DNA from: Myxocyprinus asiaticus
Taxonomy: Eukaryota; Chordata; Actinopteri; Cypriniformes; Catostomidae
DNA: 64,000 nucleotides
Reading direction: 5' to 3'
NCBI RefSeq assembly: GCF_019703515.2
Contig: NC_059349.1
Span: 25,850,744 to 25,914,743 of the forward strand
In this document: positions 51,201 through 55,398 of the stretch, one piece after another
Layout: the number at the start of each line of letters is the position of its first letter
Position numbering within the stretch: position 1 is the first letter of the stretch
Translations under genes and position numbers: made by a program
The notes under the pieces: model-generated
Told to the model about the DNA's origin: nothing
Database searches by the model: none
What the model saw: the letters and a program-made list of their open reading frames with translations, nothing else

Positions 51201-51913
51201 TGAGGGTGAGTAAATGATGAGAGAATATTCACTTTTGGATGAACTATCCCTTTCAGTCATAGTCTACAGTGATTGTGAGGTGTTTTGTAAGAATACTTGT
51301 AAATACAAGACCCGTCTCTAAGAGAAGGTTTTTGAGTTCTATGGAAATGTAAAATGGTGACCTACCACAAATCTCTCCAGGCCAGTACTGCCCGCATTTG
51401 CCACAAAGATGCCCGAGCCTGGCTCAAAGCTGAGAGGGTTCTGGCTCCTCTTTAGGGGGGAACTGTAGTGCTCCTCACAGTCCATATAGAGCCGTACCTC
51501 CTCGTGCTCTACTGTAAGTGTGAAGCGGTTCCACCTCTGTGTCATGTCAGGCACTTTAAAGGAGGCTACCTGCTGGGTGTCATTGGCCCCTGGATCACTG
51601 TAATAGAGTACAATCCTCTGGGTCTTGTCTTCCACAGGTGTCAGGGCCAGGCCAAGATGAACAATCTTCTGGGAGGCATCGGTGATGGCAAACAGCATGC
51701 CTCCCAGAGAGCTGGCAGGCTTGAGGGTGACAATAATTGCAAAGTCCCTGAAGAATGGCTCAGGTATGAAGGTCTGGGTCAGTCTACCTACATTAGCATC
51801 AGACCCAAAGTTGTAGGCAGGGAGACCCTCATAGCCAGTGATAAAAGAGACAGAAGGAGGAAGGGGAATGACGACTAGGTCAGTAAGGACCAGGTGATCC
51901 TTGGACCCTTGCT
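7327..51913 (-). CDS. col15a1: col15a1, collagen type XV alpha-1 chain, 41 coding exons (5' end incomplete)
   Basis: This is a secreted multiplexin collagen. In known members it forms homotrimers in the basement-membrane zone and carries glycosaminoglycan chains. The 41 spliced segments total 3827 bases and give about 1274 residues plus a stop, against roughly 1390 for the human chain. Approximate residue order in the window: TSPN/laminin-G-like domain 1-200, acidic Ser-Gly linker 200-290, interrupted Gly-X-Y blocks 300-1000, trimerisation segment 1001-1043, hinge 1044-1098, endostatin-like domain 1099-1274. Every junction has AG/GT and matching phase; most triple-helix exons start on a Gly codon. 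Motifs such as [26 protein letters not shown] and [10 protein letters not shown] fit type XV better than type XVIII. The first visible exon opens in phase 1, so at least one exon with the signal peptide is missing. Introns are full of transposons. Paralogue a versus b is undecided. Confidence 0.93.
8162..8277 (-). CDS. col15a1: col15a1 window exon 40: endostatin-like domain, middle
   Basis: This 116-bp exon (phase 0 in, phase 2 out) encodes [17 protein letters not shown] and [16 protein letters not shown]. It ends with TG of a Trp codon that the last exon completes. Donor is gtaaaa. Confidence 0.94.
8416..8613 (-). CDS. col15a1: col15a1 window exon 39: endostatin-like domain, first part
   Basis: This 198-bp exon starts [19 protein letters not shown], then [10 protein letters not shown], and includes [17 protein letters not shown] and PVVNLK. 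It holds the first of four conserved cysteines (about residue 1122 of the window product). The segment combines type XV signatures with the MRGIRGAD stretch typical of type XVIII. Confidence 0.96.
8703..8765 (-). CDS. col15a1: col15a1 window exon 38: hinge end
   Basis: This 63-bp exon encodes [20 protein letters not shown] then Gly and leads into the endostatin-like domain. Donor is GGG/gtaagc. Confidence 0.87.
9130..9231 (-). CDS. col15a1: col15a1 window exon 37: NC1 hinge
   Basis: This 102-bp exon starts [16 protein letters not shown]. The LGELIP opening is shared with human type XV, and the remainder is a Ser/Pro/Arg-rich hinge, protease-sensitive in the family. Donor is gtgtgc. Confidence 0.92.
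9513..10395. mobile_element. TTAA-flanked element (gaagtgtgtaa ends), split by copy 2 of the agttcaccc family
   Basis: The outer ends are atctgaagtgtgtaa and ttatacacttcagct, each next to TTAA. A second copy of this family is at 44172-45011 with ends agctgaagtatgtaa and ttacatacttcagct. The element 9581-10218 sits inside this copy. No protein is encoded. Confidence 0.65.
9581..10218. mobile_element. TTAA-flanked inverted-repeat element (agttcaccc family), copy 2
   Basis: It opens ttaaaggattaacctaaaa with an expanded poly(A), and closes gggtgaactatccctttaa. The body has the family core 'ctctgtaggtccatacaatg' on one side and its inverse on the other. It is nested in the element at 9513-10395. 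Confidence 0.72.
10392..11784. mobile_element. TTAA-flanked element (ttaaaggggt ends)
   Basis: The ends read ttaaaggggtaatgacatg and catgtagtatgacccctttaa, giving an inverted repeat with TTAA at both sides over 1393 bp. The left TTAA is shared with the preceding element. No transposase is recognised. It fills the intron between exons 37 and 36. Confidence 0.65.
11998..12126 (-). CDS. col15a1: col15a1 window exon 36: NC1 trimerisation domain
   Basis: This 129-bp exon encodes 43 residues including [20 protein letters not shown] and [14 protein letters not shown]. In multiplexins this segment drives chain trimerisation at the start of the C-terminal NC1 region; human type XV has the related FFIRVRDGWKKL. 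Donor is gtatct. Confidence 0.93.
12223..12287 (-). CDS. col15a1: col15a1 window exon 35: last collagenous block
   Basis: This 65-bp exon (phase 1 in, phase 0 out) encodes [19 protein letters not shown] and NP. It is the last Gly-X-Y block. Acceptor ttcag and donor gtaagt. Confidence 0.92.
12487..12637 (-). CDS. col15a1: col15a1 window exon 34: collagenous block near C-terminus
   Basis: This 151-bp exon (phase 0 in, phase 1 out) encodes [36 protein letters not shown] and SPSVYDSAS. The order matches the human segment GPPGFGRPGDPGPPG. Confidence 0.93.
12824..12873. mobile_element. end fragment of the agttcaccc family
   Basis: The sequence 'gagggtgagtaaatgacag' followed by 'gggggaactatccctgtaa' matches the right end of the family; the rest is absent. 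Confidence 0.6.
13112..14387. mobile_element. possible DNA element with imperfect inverted ends
   Basis: The left end 'caggggtggagtgggac' and the inverse of the right end, 'cagggacggactggcca', are alike at most positions. The interior is AT-rich with an (AT)n tract at 13595-13644. No target duplication or protein is clear; this is a weak call. Confidence 0.35.
13595..13644. repeat. (AT)n microsatellite
   Basis: A pure AT alternation follows a run of about 21 A. Confidence 0.95.
15056..16274 (-). mobile_element. Tc1/mariner-type transposon nested in the LINE 3' UTR
   Basis: It has terminal inverted repeats of about 28 bp starting cactatattgccaaaagta, flanked by TA (15054-15055 and 16275-16276), and sits in an AT microsatellite. 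The minus-strand transposase is broken: N-terminal helix-turn-helix at 15973-16224 ([20 protein letters not shown]) and the catalytic part at 15464-16006 (first Asp in LWSDESRF). Beyond a frameshift the second catalytic site reads [10 protein letters not shown], with Asn replacing the expected Asp. The ends look intact. Confidence 0.88.
16457..18373 (-). CDS. LINE ORF: residual endonuclease plus reverse transcriptase
   Basis: This 638-codon open frame encodes a retrotransposon protein. Residues about 108-170 are the start of an APE-type endonuclease ([11 protein letters not shown], then [12 protein letters not shown]). The sequence then jumps to the pre-RT region ([14 protein letters not shown], about 197-210). 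RT motifs follow: [12 protein letters not shown] near 291, FVDYSSAF near 325, [12 protein letters not shown] near 383 and FADDT near 414. The C-terminus has [19 protein letters not shown], typical of fish L2-like LINEs. Most of the endonuclease, including its catalytic Asp/His residues, is missing while the frame stays open. The N-terminal hydrophobic stretch may be 5' UTR read-through. Confidence 0.85.
   Translation of the reverse strand: MAPSMAAALRAPTQHSNVLFVLFTVLMFFVLDVVCLIVYDRQTLLDIGSAISHRKPDFTFLNADPLFTNTQAEPFVWAARPRKRRRKRGNRAGVLIRVRRHANRPPLPTILLANVQSLDNKLCELKARISFQRETRDCCIICLTETWMSAEIPDSAIEPARFSMHRADRAAEATEVSSLSVSVADVTRSFRWVNIRKAAGPDGIPGRVIRACANQLAGVFTDIFNLSLSLSVVPICFKTSTIVPVPKQSKRTCLNDWRPVALTPIISKCFERLIRDYICSVLPLNLDPLQFAYRNNRSTDDAIASTIHTALSHLEKKNTYVRMLFVDYSSAFNTIVPSTLDEKLRALGLNSSLCSWILDFLSSRCQVVRIGSNISSSLILNTGAPQGCVLSPLLYSLYTHDCVATHSSNAIIKFADDTTVVGLITDKDETAYREEVHTLTHWYQEHNLSLNVSKTKELVVDFRRKDREHSPITINGASVERVSSFKFLGVHITEELTWSVHTEVVVKKAHQRLFFLRRLRKFGMNHHILTRFYTCTVESILTGCISAWYGNSTAHNHKALQRVVRTAKHIIGGELPSLQEIYTRRCVKKARRIIRDSSHPSHGLFSLLPSGRRYRSIRTRTSRLHDSFFPQAIRLLNS
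18626..18724 (-). CDS. col15a1: col15a1 window exon 33: collagenous block
   Basis: This 99-bp exon encodes [19 protein letters not shown] followed by [14 protein letters not shown]. Donor is gtaagt. The following intron (12638-18625) carries the LINE. Confidence 0.93.
18920..20385. mobile_element. TTAA-flanked element (agttcacc family), copy 3, with a second element inside
   Basis: It opens ttaaattgaaagttcacc and closes gggtgaattatccctttaa. The element 19080-20304 interrupts it after 'gtgaatggtgactgag'. The right TTAA is shared with the next element. Confidence 0.7.
19080..20304. mobile_element. inverted-repeat element (gggctctatttt family), copy 1
   Basis: It opens gggctctatttttgtgagtg and closes with aaaataggcccc, an inverted end. 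The interior has an (ATT)n tract at 19517-19547 and closely resembles the copy at 39423-40753 along its length. No transposase is recognised; it is probably a non-autonomous DNA transposon. Confidence 0.68.
20382..20707. mobile_element. short TTAA-flanked element
   Basis: The ends are ttaaagctgctttaagcc and ctacagcagctttaa, with TTAA on both sides. It abuts the preceding element by sharing one TTAA. Confidence 0.5.
20783..20808 (-). CDS. col15a1: col15a1 window exon 32: short micro-exon
   Basis: This 26-bp exon (phase 1 in, phase 0 out) encodes PMFPDGYV after the split Val codon. Acceptor cacag and donor gtaagt are strong. It restores phase 0 before the next Gly exon. Confidence 0.82.
20967..21041 (-). 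CDS. col15a1: col15a1 window exon 31: interruption then Gly-X-Y
   Basis: This 75-bp exon (phase 1 in, phase 1 out) encodes [16 protein letters not shown] then NPGLPGTS. It resembles the human FHGVKGEKG segment of type XV. Confidence 0.88.
21236..21260 (-). CDS. col15a1: col15a1 window exon 30: Asn-rich micro-exon
   Basis: This 25-bp exon (phase 0 in, phase 1 out) encodes VNNNNSQQ plus one base. It is a non-collagenous interruption containing a potential sequon (NNS). Acceptor gcag and donor gtatat. Confidence 0.78.
22011..22070 (-). CDS. col15a1: col15a1 window exon 29: Gly-Pro-Pro block
   Basis: This 60-bp exon encodes [20 protein letters not shown], with acceptor ttag and donor gtaagt. 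Confidence 0.91.
22361..24290 (-). mobile_element. mosaic Tc1-like transposon (type A 5' half, type C 3' half) with a SINE inside
   Basis: Reading minus, 24290 to about 23652 is type A: ctcagcaaaaaaagaaacg terminus and helix-turn-helix [18 protein letters not shown]. From about 23652 to 22361 the sequence is type C, as in the complete copy at 26199-27677. It carries the DDE domain ([20 protein letters not shown]) in broken frames. The switch point is ttgcag/gacctgcc. The type C terminal inverted repeat at the left is missing, so the two ends do not match each other. A SINE splits it at 22460-22868. Confidence 0.75.
22460..22868 (-). mobile_element. tRNA-derived SINE
   Basis: On minus the head reads GGGGGCCTGGGTAGCTCGG, with A-box-like TAGCTCGGCGAGT and a degraded B-box-like segment (CAAGTTCTTATCC). 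The tail ends in an AT-rich run. It is flanked by a 9-bp direct repeat, cagattttt, at 22451-22459 and 22869-22877, marking insertion into the Tc1 copy. Confidence 0.75.
25130..25186 (-). CDS. col15a1: col15a1 window exon 28: Gly-X-Y block
   Basis: This 57-bp exon encodes [19 protein letters not shown], with acceptor ttag and donor gtaagt. Human type XV has a similar GRPG..KGDPG block here. Confidence 0.9.
25293..25346 (-). CDS. col15a1: col15a1 window exon 27: Gly-X-Y block
   Basis: This 54-bp exon encodes [18 protein letters not shown], with donor gttagt. Confidence 0.9.
26199..27677 (-). mobile_element. complete but dead Tc1-like transposon (type C)
   Basis: Both ends are present (cagtgcattcagaaagtatt and its inverse) with flanking TA. 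The minus-strand transposase opens at 26970-27389 ([32 protein letters not shown]) and is interrupted later. A 16-bp deletion near 26613 relative to the mosaic copy removes the DLNPIE codons, including the catalytic Glu, and shifts the frame. Confidence 0.85.
27874..27909 (-). CDS. col15a1: col15a1 window exon 26: Gly-X-Y block
   Basis: This 36-bp exon encodes [12 protein letters not shown], with donor gtgaga. Confidence 0.88.
28001..28090 (-). CDS. col15a1: col15a1 window exon 25: interrupted collagenous block
   Basis: This 90-bp exon encodes [20 protein letters not shown] then [10 protein letters not shown]. Acceptor aaag and donor gttgaa are weak, but the frame and the Gly-X-Y ends fit. 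Confidence 0.85.
28427..28489 (-). CDS. col15a1: col15a1 window exon 24: Gly-X-Y block
   Basis: This 63-bp exon encodes [20 protein letters not shown] then Lys. Donor is gtatga. Confidence 0.9.
28551..29049. mobile_element. hAT-type MITE
   Basis: The inverted ends are tagggctgttgat and attgacagcccta. Flanking 8-bp repeats ctttcaag (28543-28550) and cttttaag (29050-29057) differ at one base; an 8-bp duplication is the hAT signature. It is 499 bp with no transposase, in the intron between exons 23 and 24. Confidence 0.72.
29387..29422 (-). CDS. col15a1: col15a1 window exon 23: Gly-X-Y block
   Basis: This 36-bp exon encodes [12 protein letters not shown], with acceptor gtag and donor gtaaga. 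Confidence 0.9.
29875..29940 (-). CDS. col15a1: col15a1 window exon 22: interruption then Gly-X-Y
   Basis: This 66-bp exon encodes [20 protein letters not shown] then PM. It has two potential N-glycosylation sequons (NDT, NLT), as in the equivalent human type XV interruption. Donor is gtatgt. Confidence 0.88.
30032..30115 (-). CDS. col15a1: col15a1 window exon 21: Gly-X-Y block
   Basis: This 84-bp exon encodes [12 protein letters not shown], a [14 protein letters not shown] run and PIINFQD. Donor is GAT/gtgagt. Confidence 0.91.
30309..30368. repeat. (CA)n microsatellite
   Basis: About 29 CA units in the intron between exons 20 and 21, ending 27 bases from the exon 20 donor. Confidence 0.95.
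30396..30431 (-). CDS. col15a1: col15a1 window exon 20: Gly-X-Y block
   Basis: This 36-bp exon encodes [12 protein letters not shown], with donor gtatgt. It sits between a CA microsatellite and an LTR element. Confidence 0.9.
30471..30903 (-). repeat. 3' LTR of the minus-strand element
   Basis: A 433-bp direct repeat, homologous to 32140-32633 but about 60 bp shorter. Its ends tgtaac and gttaca are inverted. Confidence 0.8.
31530..31730 (-). repeat. 39-bp coding tandem repeat in the LTR element
   Basis: About five units of 39 bp encode the 13-residue repeat [13 protein letters not shown] with variants. A basic stretch (RKRMRRKR) follows in the same frame. Confidence 0.8.
32140..32633 (-). 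repeat. 5' LTR of the minus-strand element
   Basis: A 494-bp copy with small indels relative to 30471-30903; the LTRs have diverged, so the insertion is not recent. Confidence 0.8.
32691..33908. mobile_element. DNA element with minisatellite ends
   Basis: The outer ends atacagtggcacaatgct and its near inverse (attgtggcaccgtat) bound about 1.2 kb. Inside each end is a tandem array of 40-45-bp units (ataaaaac, then tcttttctcgttataa). The arrays at 32740-32975 and 33778-33888 are in opposite orientation. No coding capacity is seen. Confidence 0.6.
34029..34091 (-). CDS. col15a1: col15a1 window exon 19: Gly-X-Y block
   Basis: This 63-bp exon encodes [19 protein letters not shown] then AR. Donor is gtcagt. 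Confidence 0.9.
34409..34450 (-). CDS. col15a1: col15a1 window exon 18: Gly-X-Y block
   Basis: This 42-bp exon encodes [14 protein letters not shown], with acceptor gtag and donor gtctgt. Confidence 0.87.
34584..34619 (-). CDS. col15a1: col15a1 window exon 17: Gly-X-Y block
   Basis: This 36-bp exon encodes [12 protein letters not shown] in phase 0. Donor is CAG/gtcggt. Confidence 0.87.
34816..34872 (-). CDS. col15a1: col15a1 window exon 16: non-collagenous interruption
   Basis: This 57-bp exon encodes [19 protein letters not shown]. It includes a potential N-glycosylation sequon (NGT) and Ser-Gly pairs. Acceptor ctaag is unusual in having A rather than C or T before AG; phase and the strong gtgagt donor support it. 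Confidence 0.75.
35830..35958 (-). CDS. col15a1: col15a1 window exon 15: Gly-X-Y block then interruption
   Basis: This 129-bp exon encodes 43 residues starting [27 protein letters not shown] run follows, and the exon ends with the non-collagenous NSIMTDTLK. Donor is gtttga. Confidence 0.9.
36082..36117 (-). CDS. col15a1: col15a1 window exon 14: Gly-X-Y block
   Basis: This 36-bp exon encodes [12 protein letters not shown], with acceptor atag and donor gtacat. Confidence 0.9.
36233..36286 (-). CDS. col15a1: col15a1 window exon 13: Gly-X-Y block
   Basis: This 54-bp exon encodes [18 protein letters not shown] in phase 0, with donor gtatga. Confidence 0.9.
36851..36964 (-). CDS. col15a1: col15a1 window exon 12: Ser-Gly repeat interruption
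   Basis: This 114-bp exon encodes [20 protein letters not shown] and continues [18 protein letters not shown]. The dense Ser-Gly series beside acidic residues is a candidate glycosaminoglycan attachment cluster. I chose donor CCA/gtaggt; an alternative in-frame donor CAG/gtcact lies 12 bases earlier. Confidence 0.82.
37213..38803 (+). mobile_element. Tc1-like transposon with both ends, dead transposase
   Basis: The terminal repeats cagtggcaagaaaaagtatg and their inverse are flanked by TA. Plus-strand remnants encode MPPKK followed by a stop, then [20 protein letters not shown] (37748-38128) and [19 protein letters not shown] (38050-38280). Several stops and a poly(A) expansion near 38346 break it. 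The intron lies between exons 11 and 12. Confidence 0.85.
38868..39017 (-). CDS. col15a1: col15a1 window exon 11: collagenous block
   Basis: This 150-bp exon encodes 50 residues. Gly-X-Y triplets are broken by [13 protein letters not shown] and the exon ends [14 protein letters not shown]. Donor is gtgagt. Confidence 0.92.
39145..39207 (-). CDS. col15a1: col15a1 window exon 10: Ser-Gly non-collagenous interruption
   Basis: This 63-bp exon encodes [20 protein letters not shown] followed by Arg. A Ser-Gly pair in an acidic context directly precedes a [10 protein letters not shown] block, the same place where human type XV has a Ser-Gly-rich segment. A partial near-identical copy of this exon lies at 40956-41029. 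Confidence 0.88.
39423..40753. mobile_element. inverted-repeat element (gggctctatttt family), copy 2
   Basis: It opens gggctctattttcgtgagtg and closes aaaaataggactc. It aligns along its length with the copy at 19080-20304, including 'cattgcatacagtccattta' and an internal (ATT)n tract (39892-39932). It lies between exons 10 and 9. Confidence 0.68.
40778..40864 (-). CDS. col15a1: col15a1 window exon 9: Gly-X-Y block then interruption
   Basis: This 87-bp exon encodes [12 protein letters not shown], a [10 protein letters not shown] run and then the non-collagenous QSKQIRVP. Donor is gtgagt. Confidence 0.9.
40956..41029 (-). pseudogene. partial duplicate of col15a1 exon 10 with its splice acceptor
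   Basis: These 74 bases match 39159-39232 at 72 positions. The copy includes the intronic acceptor (ttaatgtcag) and the first 49 coding bases, reading [16 protein letters not shown]. The match stops before the original donor. The frame runs on for 14 codons to a TAA with no convincing GT donor. It lies between exons 8 and 9, out of the original exon order, so a dead duplicate or cryptic exon is likelier than a functional one. Confidence 0.75.
41108..41170 (-). CDS. col15a1: col15a1 window exon 8: Gly-X-Y block
   Basis: This 63-bp exon encodes [16 protein letters not shown] and VKGEK in phase 0, with acceptor acag and donor gtgatg. Confidence 0.9.
41832..41858 (-). CDS. col15a1: col15a1 window exon 7: 27-bp Gly-X-Y micro-exon
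   Basis: This 27-bp exon encodes [10 protein letters not shown] 32-base adenine run on the plus strand at about 41861-41892 forms its polypyrimidine tract (cag acceptor). Donor is gtgagt. Confidence 0.85.
42179..43334. mobile_element. TTAA-flanked element (agttcaccc family), copy 4
   Basis: It opens ttaaaaaggatagttcaccc and closes gggtgaactatccctttaa. At 1.15 kb it is about twice the usual size. The extra core (about 42505-43045, opening 'tagtatgtgcccgaa') looks like another inserted repeat, bounds uncertain. Confidence 0.68.
43496..43678 (-). CDS. col15a1: col15a1 window exon 6: first collagenous block
   Basis: This 183-bp exon encodes 61 residues that open [11 protein letters not shown] and run as Gly-X-Y triplets, broken by the imperfection SHPPRHSGQ and ending GRPGKDGQP. 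Donor is CCT/gtacgt. Confidence 0.92.
43836..43876 (-). CDS. col15a1: col15a1 window exon 5: short linker
   Basis: This 41-bp exon (phase 1 in, phase 0 out) encodes [13 protein letters not shown] after the split Gly codon. Acceptor tttcag and donor gtaagt are strong. Its basic residues precede the first collagenous block. Confidence 0.8.
44022..44130 (-). CDS. col15a1: col15a1 window exon 4: Pro/Glu-rich non-collagenous linker
   Basis: This 109-bp exon (phase 0 in, phase 1 out) encodes a Pro, Thr and Glu-rich linker including [17 protein letters not shown]. Acceptor ttgcag and donor gtgagt are good. The split codon is completed by the exon at 43836-43876. Confidence 0.82.
44172..45011. mobile_element. 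TTAA-flanked element (gaagtatgtaa ends)
   Basis: The ends ttaaagctgaagtatgtaa and ttacatacttcagctttaa form an inverted repeat with TTAA at both sides. It is the same family as 9513-10395. Non-coding, in the intron upstream of exon 4. Confidence 0.68.
45660..45860. mobile_element. partial agttcaccc-family element
   Basis: Only the right part is recognisable, from 'gtctccatttactttcattg' to 'ttgggcaaactatttctttaa'. Confidence 0.5.
46426..47542. mobile_element. fold-back (palindromic) Tc1-like element
   Basis: The outer ends cactcactggccactt and the inverse of ggctggtgtg are flanked by TA. The arms, about 46426-46885 and 47075-47542, are inverted copies of one transposase 5' half: both contain 'tacatctacttattcatgcg' and 'atgattgttggtgccagac'. 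About 190 bp of later transposase sequence separates the arms. Stops break every frame. Confidence 0.82.
47785..47810. repeat. (CA)n microsatellite
   Basis: About 13 CA units in the intron after exon 3. Confidence 0.9.
47974..48075 (-). CDS. col15a1: col15a1 window exon 3: acidic Ser-Gly linker
   Basis: This 102-bp phase-0 exon encodes an acidic segment starting [17 protein letters not shown]. Ser-Gly pairs beside Asp/Glu runs are candidate chondroitin-sulphate attachment sites, as expected for type XV collagen, a proteoglycan. Donor AAG/gttgag is weak but in frame, so the 3' edge is slightly less certain. Confidence 0.8.
48221..48290. repeat. (TA)n microsatellite
   Basis: About 35 TA units, 145 bases upstream of exon 3 on the minus strand. 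Confidence 0.95.
48517..48849. mobile_element. short MITE (ggtaacactttac ends)
   Basis: It opens ggtaacactttacaataa and closes with ttattgtgttacag, an inverted end. The interior repeats ttaacattagttaatgc and its inverse. Non-coding. Confidence 0.62.
49074..49148 (-). CDS. col15a1: col15a1 window exon 2: end of TSPN domain
   Basis: This 75-bp phase-0 exon begins [13 protein letters not shown] and ends [10 protein letters not shown]. It corresponds to the last strand of the TSPN domain and supplies the Cys that normally pairs with the DCEEH cysteine of the previous exon. Donor is GGC/gtgagc. Confidence 0.9.
49149..50567. other. intronic DNA, no gene seen
   Basis: Between window exons 1 and 2. 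It contains a repeat phrase (about 49936-50035, 'aactccttaaggtgaaatct') related to sequences near 34190, 54740 and 59390, and no exon-like frame. Confidence 0.4.
50568..51256. mobile_element. TTAA-associated element (agttcaccc family), copy 5
   Basis: It opens ttaaaaggatagttcaccc and closes ggatgaactatccctttca, so the right TTAA is mutated. It lies about 110 bases downstream of window exon 1. Confidence 0.7.
51366..51913 (-). CDS. col15a1: col15a1 window exon 1: TSPN/laminin-G-like domain
   Basis: This 548-bp exon encodes almost the whole N-terminal thrombospondin-N-like (laminin-G fold) domain. Visible motifs are [48 protein letters not shown] and DCEEH; this order matches collagen XV. The acceptor is ttttcag before AGCAAGG and the donor is GTG/gtaggt. 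The exon opens with the last two bases of a codon, so an upstream exon must supply one base. Confidence 0.95.
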
Positions 51914-51947
51914 CTGAAAAACATATACAAAAATAAATACAAAATAT

Positions 51948-54595
51948 AGCTGCGAGCAGCAATTAACGGGGTTCAAGAGGTTTAAGGCCTTTAACCACAT
52001 GCATAAAAAGGTATAATGTTTTATTTAGCAAGCATGTAACCACCTAGATCATAGATGGAATAGACCATTTACAGCCAATACAGGCAATTTACTAAGGAAA
52101 TACATGGTTTCTAAAGCTTTTTAAAGCTCATAGCGCCACCTATGGTCCGATCTCCATAAAGGTCTGCGTGCTTGTTTATAATCATATGTCGCATGTGCTC
52201 ACCTAATTTCGTGAGTTCTGAGTTTTTGTTTAGGAATTATGGGCTTATTTGTACACTTGACCACACCCATTTTCTAAATGACACTGTTATAGCTACCCAA
52301 AGGGTAAAGTTCAACATTTGTTTTTGATAATTATTGACATAGAGAGTCCAGAGAATTGTACTGCATTGGTTTTATTGAGGTTGTGCGAAAAACCTAAGAC
52401 TAGTTCACAAAAGTAGTTTTTTTACATAATCGTGAATATTTAATGAGCGATTTGATTGACAGCAGTTGTTCTTGAGGCAAAGTTGTTCAGTATGAGGAGA
52501 TCTAACAAATGATATGAATTATAGCTGTGTCCCAATTCAGAGGCTGCACCCTTCAAAGGTCGCATTCGAAGGCCGATTGCGTCACTGCTGCGCGACTAAG
52601 GCTGTCCCAATTCGAAGGCTCCTTCGAATGCGGACTCCAAATGCGTCCTTAGTTTCCCGTGAAATGAAGGATACAACAGAAGGATACTTCGCGGCCTTGC
52701 CTACCCCAGAATTCATTGCGCGCCAGTGATGATTTTGTTTTTAGAGAAATTGCCGAATTACACTTTTAAACGTAAGTATTGGGTTTCAACTTACTCAAAT
52801 GCCGAATGATACAAATGTAAAAAAAAAAAAAAACCTTTAAAGTGGTTCAAATGTTGACTTATATCTTACTAAGATGCGATTATATATAGTTTATACTCTT
52901 TATTATATACAGAAATGGACCATGGTGAAATATTTAGACAGTTTGTGAACCCTGTTTTGTTTTCAGACAGTTTAATATAACTTTCAAAAAAGTCCAGTAC
53001 AAACATTACAGTCACTCGGCAGCTGTCAAAGTTGTTAGGCGACAAGAACAGTCCTCCATAGGCTAGACTGTCCCAATTAACAATTCTCAGTCCGACCTTC
53101 GCGGCCTTCGAAGGCGTGGCCTTTGAAGTCTGAGTCCTTCAAAGGATGCAGCCTTTGAATTGGGACACAGCCATTGTGTGTATGTGTGAAACACCACGTG
53201 ATTACAGAGGCGTAAAACTCCTAGCGCCATCCATTGGGCGATTTCTTTCAAATTTCTCACAATCCTCTAGGGCCAGGAGTCGAACAGGCCCACCGAGTTT
53301 TGTGCCGATCAGCCTCCGTTAACCTTGTCTAATAGGTGCTCAAGTTCATTGGCCGATGGCGGCCATGTTTTTTGACATACGACAATGTCCTCATAGACAG
53401 TCATGGCACCTTGGACAAAGACACTGCATGCCGATTTTCAACTCAATCAGACTAACGGTTGCATATTTAGAGCTGTTTTCATGTTTTTTTCCTGTTACAG
53501 TAACACCAAGTGGCCAAACTCCACGGTTTACTGTGACCTCAGATTGAGCTCATACACATGTTTACCGAGTTTGGTGAAAATATCTAATTTCGTTCGGGCG
53601 TTATAGCCATTTTAGTAAAAATGGCCCACCCTTTTCGTACATTTTGGCACCCCTTAGCGATCGTGAGTCGAAATTTCAACTTGTTTTGATAGTTATTGAT
53701 AATCAGACTCCAGAGTATATTTCTGCACTGGTTTGGTTCCGATCGGGTGAAAAACCTAGGACTAGTTCGCAAAAGTAGGTTTTGAACATTATCTGAAATA
53801 TGTACCGAACAGTTTGACAGACACCAATGCTTCTAGAGGCAAAGTTGTTTAGAATGAGAAGAGCTATCAGGTGATATATATTACTTGTGTTTTTTCACAA
53901 CACTGCATTATATACAACCATTAACACCTACAAAAATCGTGATAGCACCACCTAGTGGCTGATTTTTTTTAAAACTTTGCACAACCCTCTCAGACCAAGA
54001 GTCAAATAGGTCCACCAAGTTTCGTTTCGATCGGTCGTTGTTAACTTTGTGTAATAGCTGCTGAAATTTGATTGGCCGATGGTGGCCATGTTTTTCAACA
54101 TACGTGAATGTCCATATAGATAATGTTGGCAGCTGTGACAAAGACAATGTATGCAAATTTTGAAGTCAATAGGATTAACAGTTTCATAGTTACAGCCAAT
54201 TTCATGTTTTTTGGTATTATAGCGCCACCATGTGGCAAAACCGCACCAACATTTCTGGGTGACCAAAGATTGACCTATTACATGAGTTTGGTGAAGATAT
54301 CTCATTTCCTTCAAGAGTTATAGCCGTTTACGTAAAATTTGCCACTCCTACTTCCGATGTTTTCGCATACTGTAGCTAACTCGAGTCGAAAGTTCAAACT
54401 TTTTTTGATAACTTTTGATATTGAGACTCCAAGTGTTTCAGTGCTAAGCGCTTGAACCCCTAAAAATCTTAACAATTACAATAGGGTTTCAGCGCTAAGT
54501 GCTTGAACCCCTAATAATAATAATAATAATAATAATAAAAATCTTAACAATTACAATAGGGTTTCAGGGCTAAGCCCTTGAACCCCTAAAAAGAA
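51948..54595. repeat. interspersed repeat with ~0.7-kb tandem units
   Basis: It starts agctgcgagcagcaattaac and ends with gggtttcagcgctaagtgc phrases and (AAT)n. Inside, a unit of about 0.7 kb recurs: 'actagttc.caaaagtag' at about 52399 and 53763 (716 bp apart without the insertion), and 'ggccgatgg.ggccatgttttt' at about 53351 and 54073. No conserved frame is seen. Confidence 0.6.
52524..53171. mobile_element. inverted-repeat element inserted in the tandem unit
   Basis: The ends gctgtgtcccaattc and gaattgggacacagc are perfect inverted repeats 648 bp apart. The interior ends repeat 'cttcgaagg' motifs. A fragment of its right end plus adjoining unit sequence recurs near 55742-55830. The target duplication is unclear. 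Confidence 0.65.
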
Positions 54596-55398
54596 AAGTA
54601 ATAAGGGGAATGATTAAACTGAAGGACAATGTACAGTCATAAAATCCCTTCCTACTATTGCTATGATATAATGTTTACTCATATTAAATGAAAATATGGT
54701 CTCAACCATGGTCTCTGAAAAGTGTTAACCTGCAGTTGTTACCTTAAGGGTCTATTTCTACTTGATCTAAAAATTACTTTAATACATCTTTAAAAAAAAA
54801 TACAGTTAATTTAGATGTTACCACATGAAGCACATTTTTTTAGGCTATCTGACAAAATATTTAATTCAAGTTAAAAATATTACTTAACATCACTGAATTA
54901 ACCTGAATACATATGGATAAACCAACAAAACTCATTTTTATTTGTTAGATCAGGAAGAAATATCTCCTTAAGGCCTCTGCATACTTCTATTGAAATCGAA
55001 CAACAAATGGGTGTGACGTCATTTAGAACGAAATCTGGCCAAAACATTTCTTTATTTATTTATTTTTTTTGCGTTTGTTTCAGTGGTTGTAACAGCTCGC
55101 CTGGGCGAACTTTTAGGAAAACTTTTTACCGTATGCTAAACACCTTCTTACTGCCATTGTGTCACAGTTATTCACCGTTCTGTTCTGTGGACTCTGTGGT
55201 TCTGGTTATTTTGATATGGTTTTGTGTCATCCTTCCTTAGTTTCCCCTGGACTACACTTCCCATAATGCACTGCCCTCATCACTGCCATCTGTTTCCAAT
55301 CCTCCTCACCTGTTCTCCGTTCCCTCATCAGCACCTTGTTGTATAAATATCCTCTAGTTTTGCCCATTCCTTGTCGGTTTTTGTATTATGTTGTGTTG

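Noticed and set aside
51914..51962. Hydrophobic N-terminal extension of the TSPN frame that looks like a signal peptide
   Set aside because: It begins at TTG, not ATG, and consists of the polypyrimidine tract before a good ttttcag acceptor plus the end of an interspersed repeat. Phase also demands an upstream exon.
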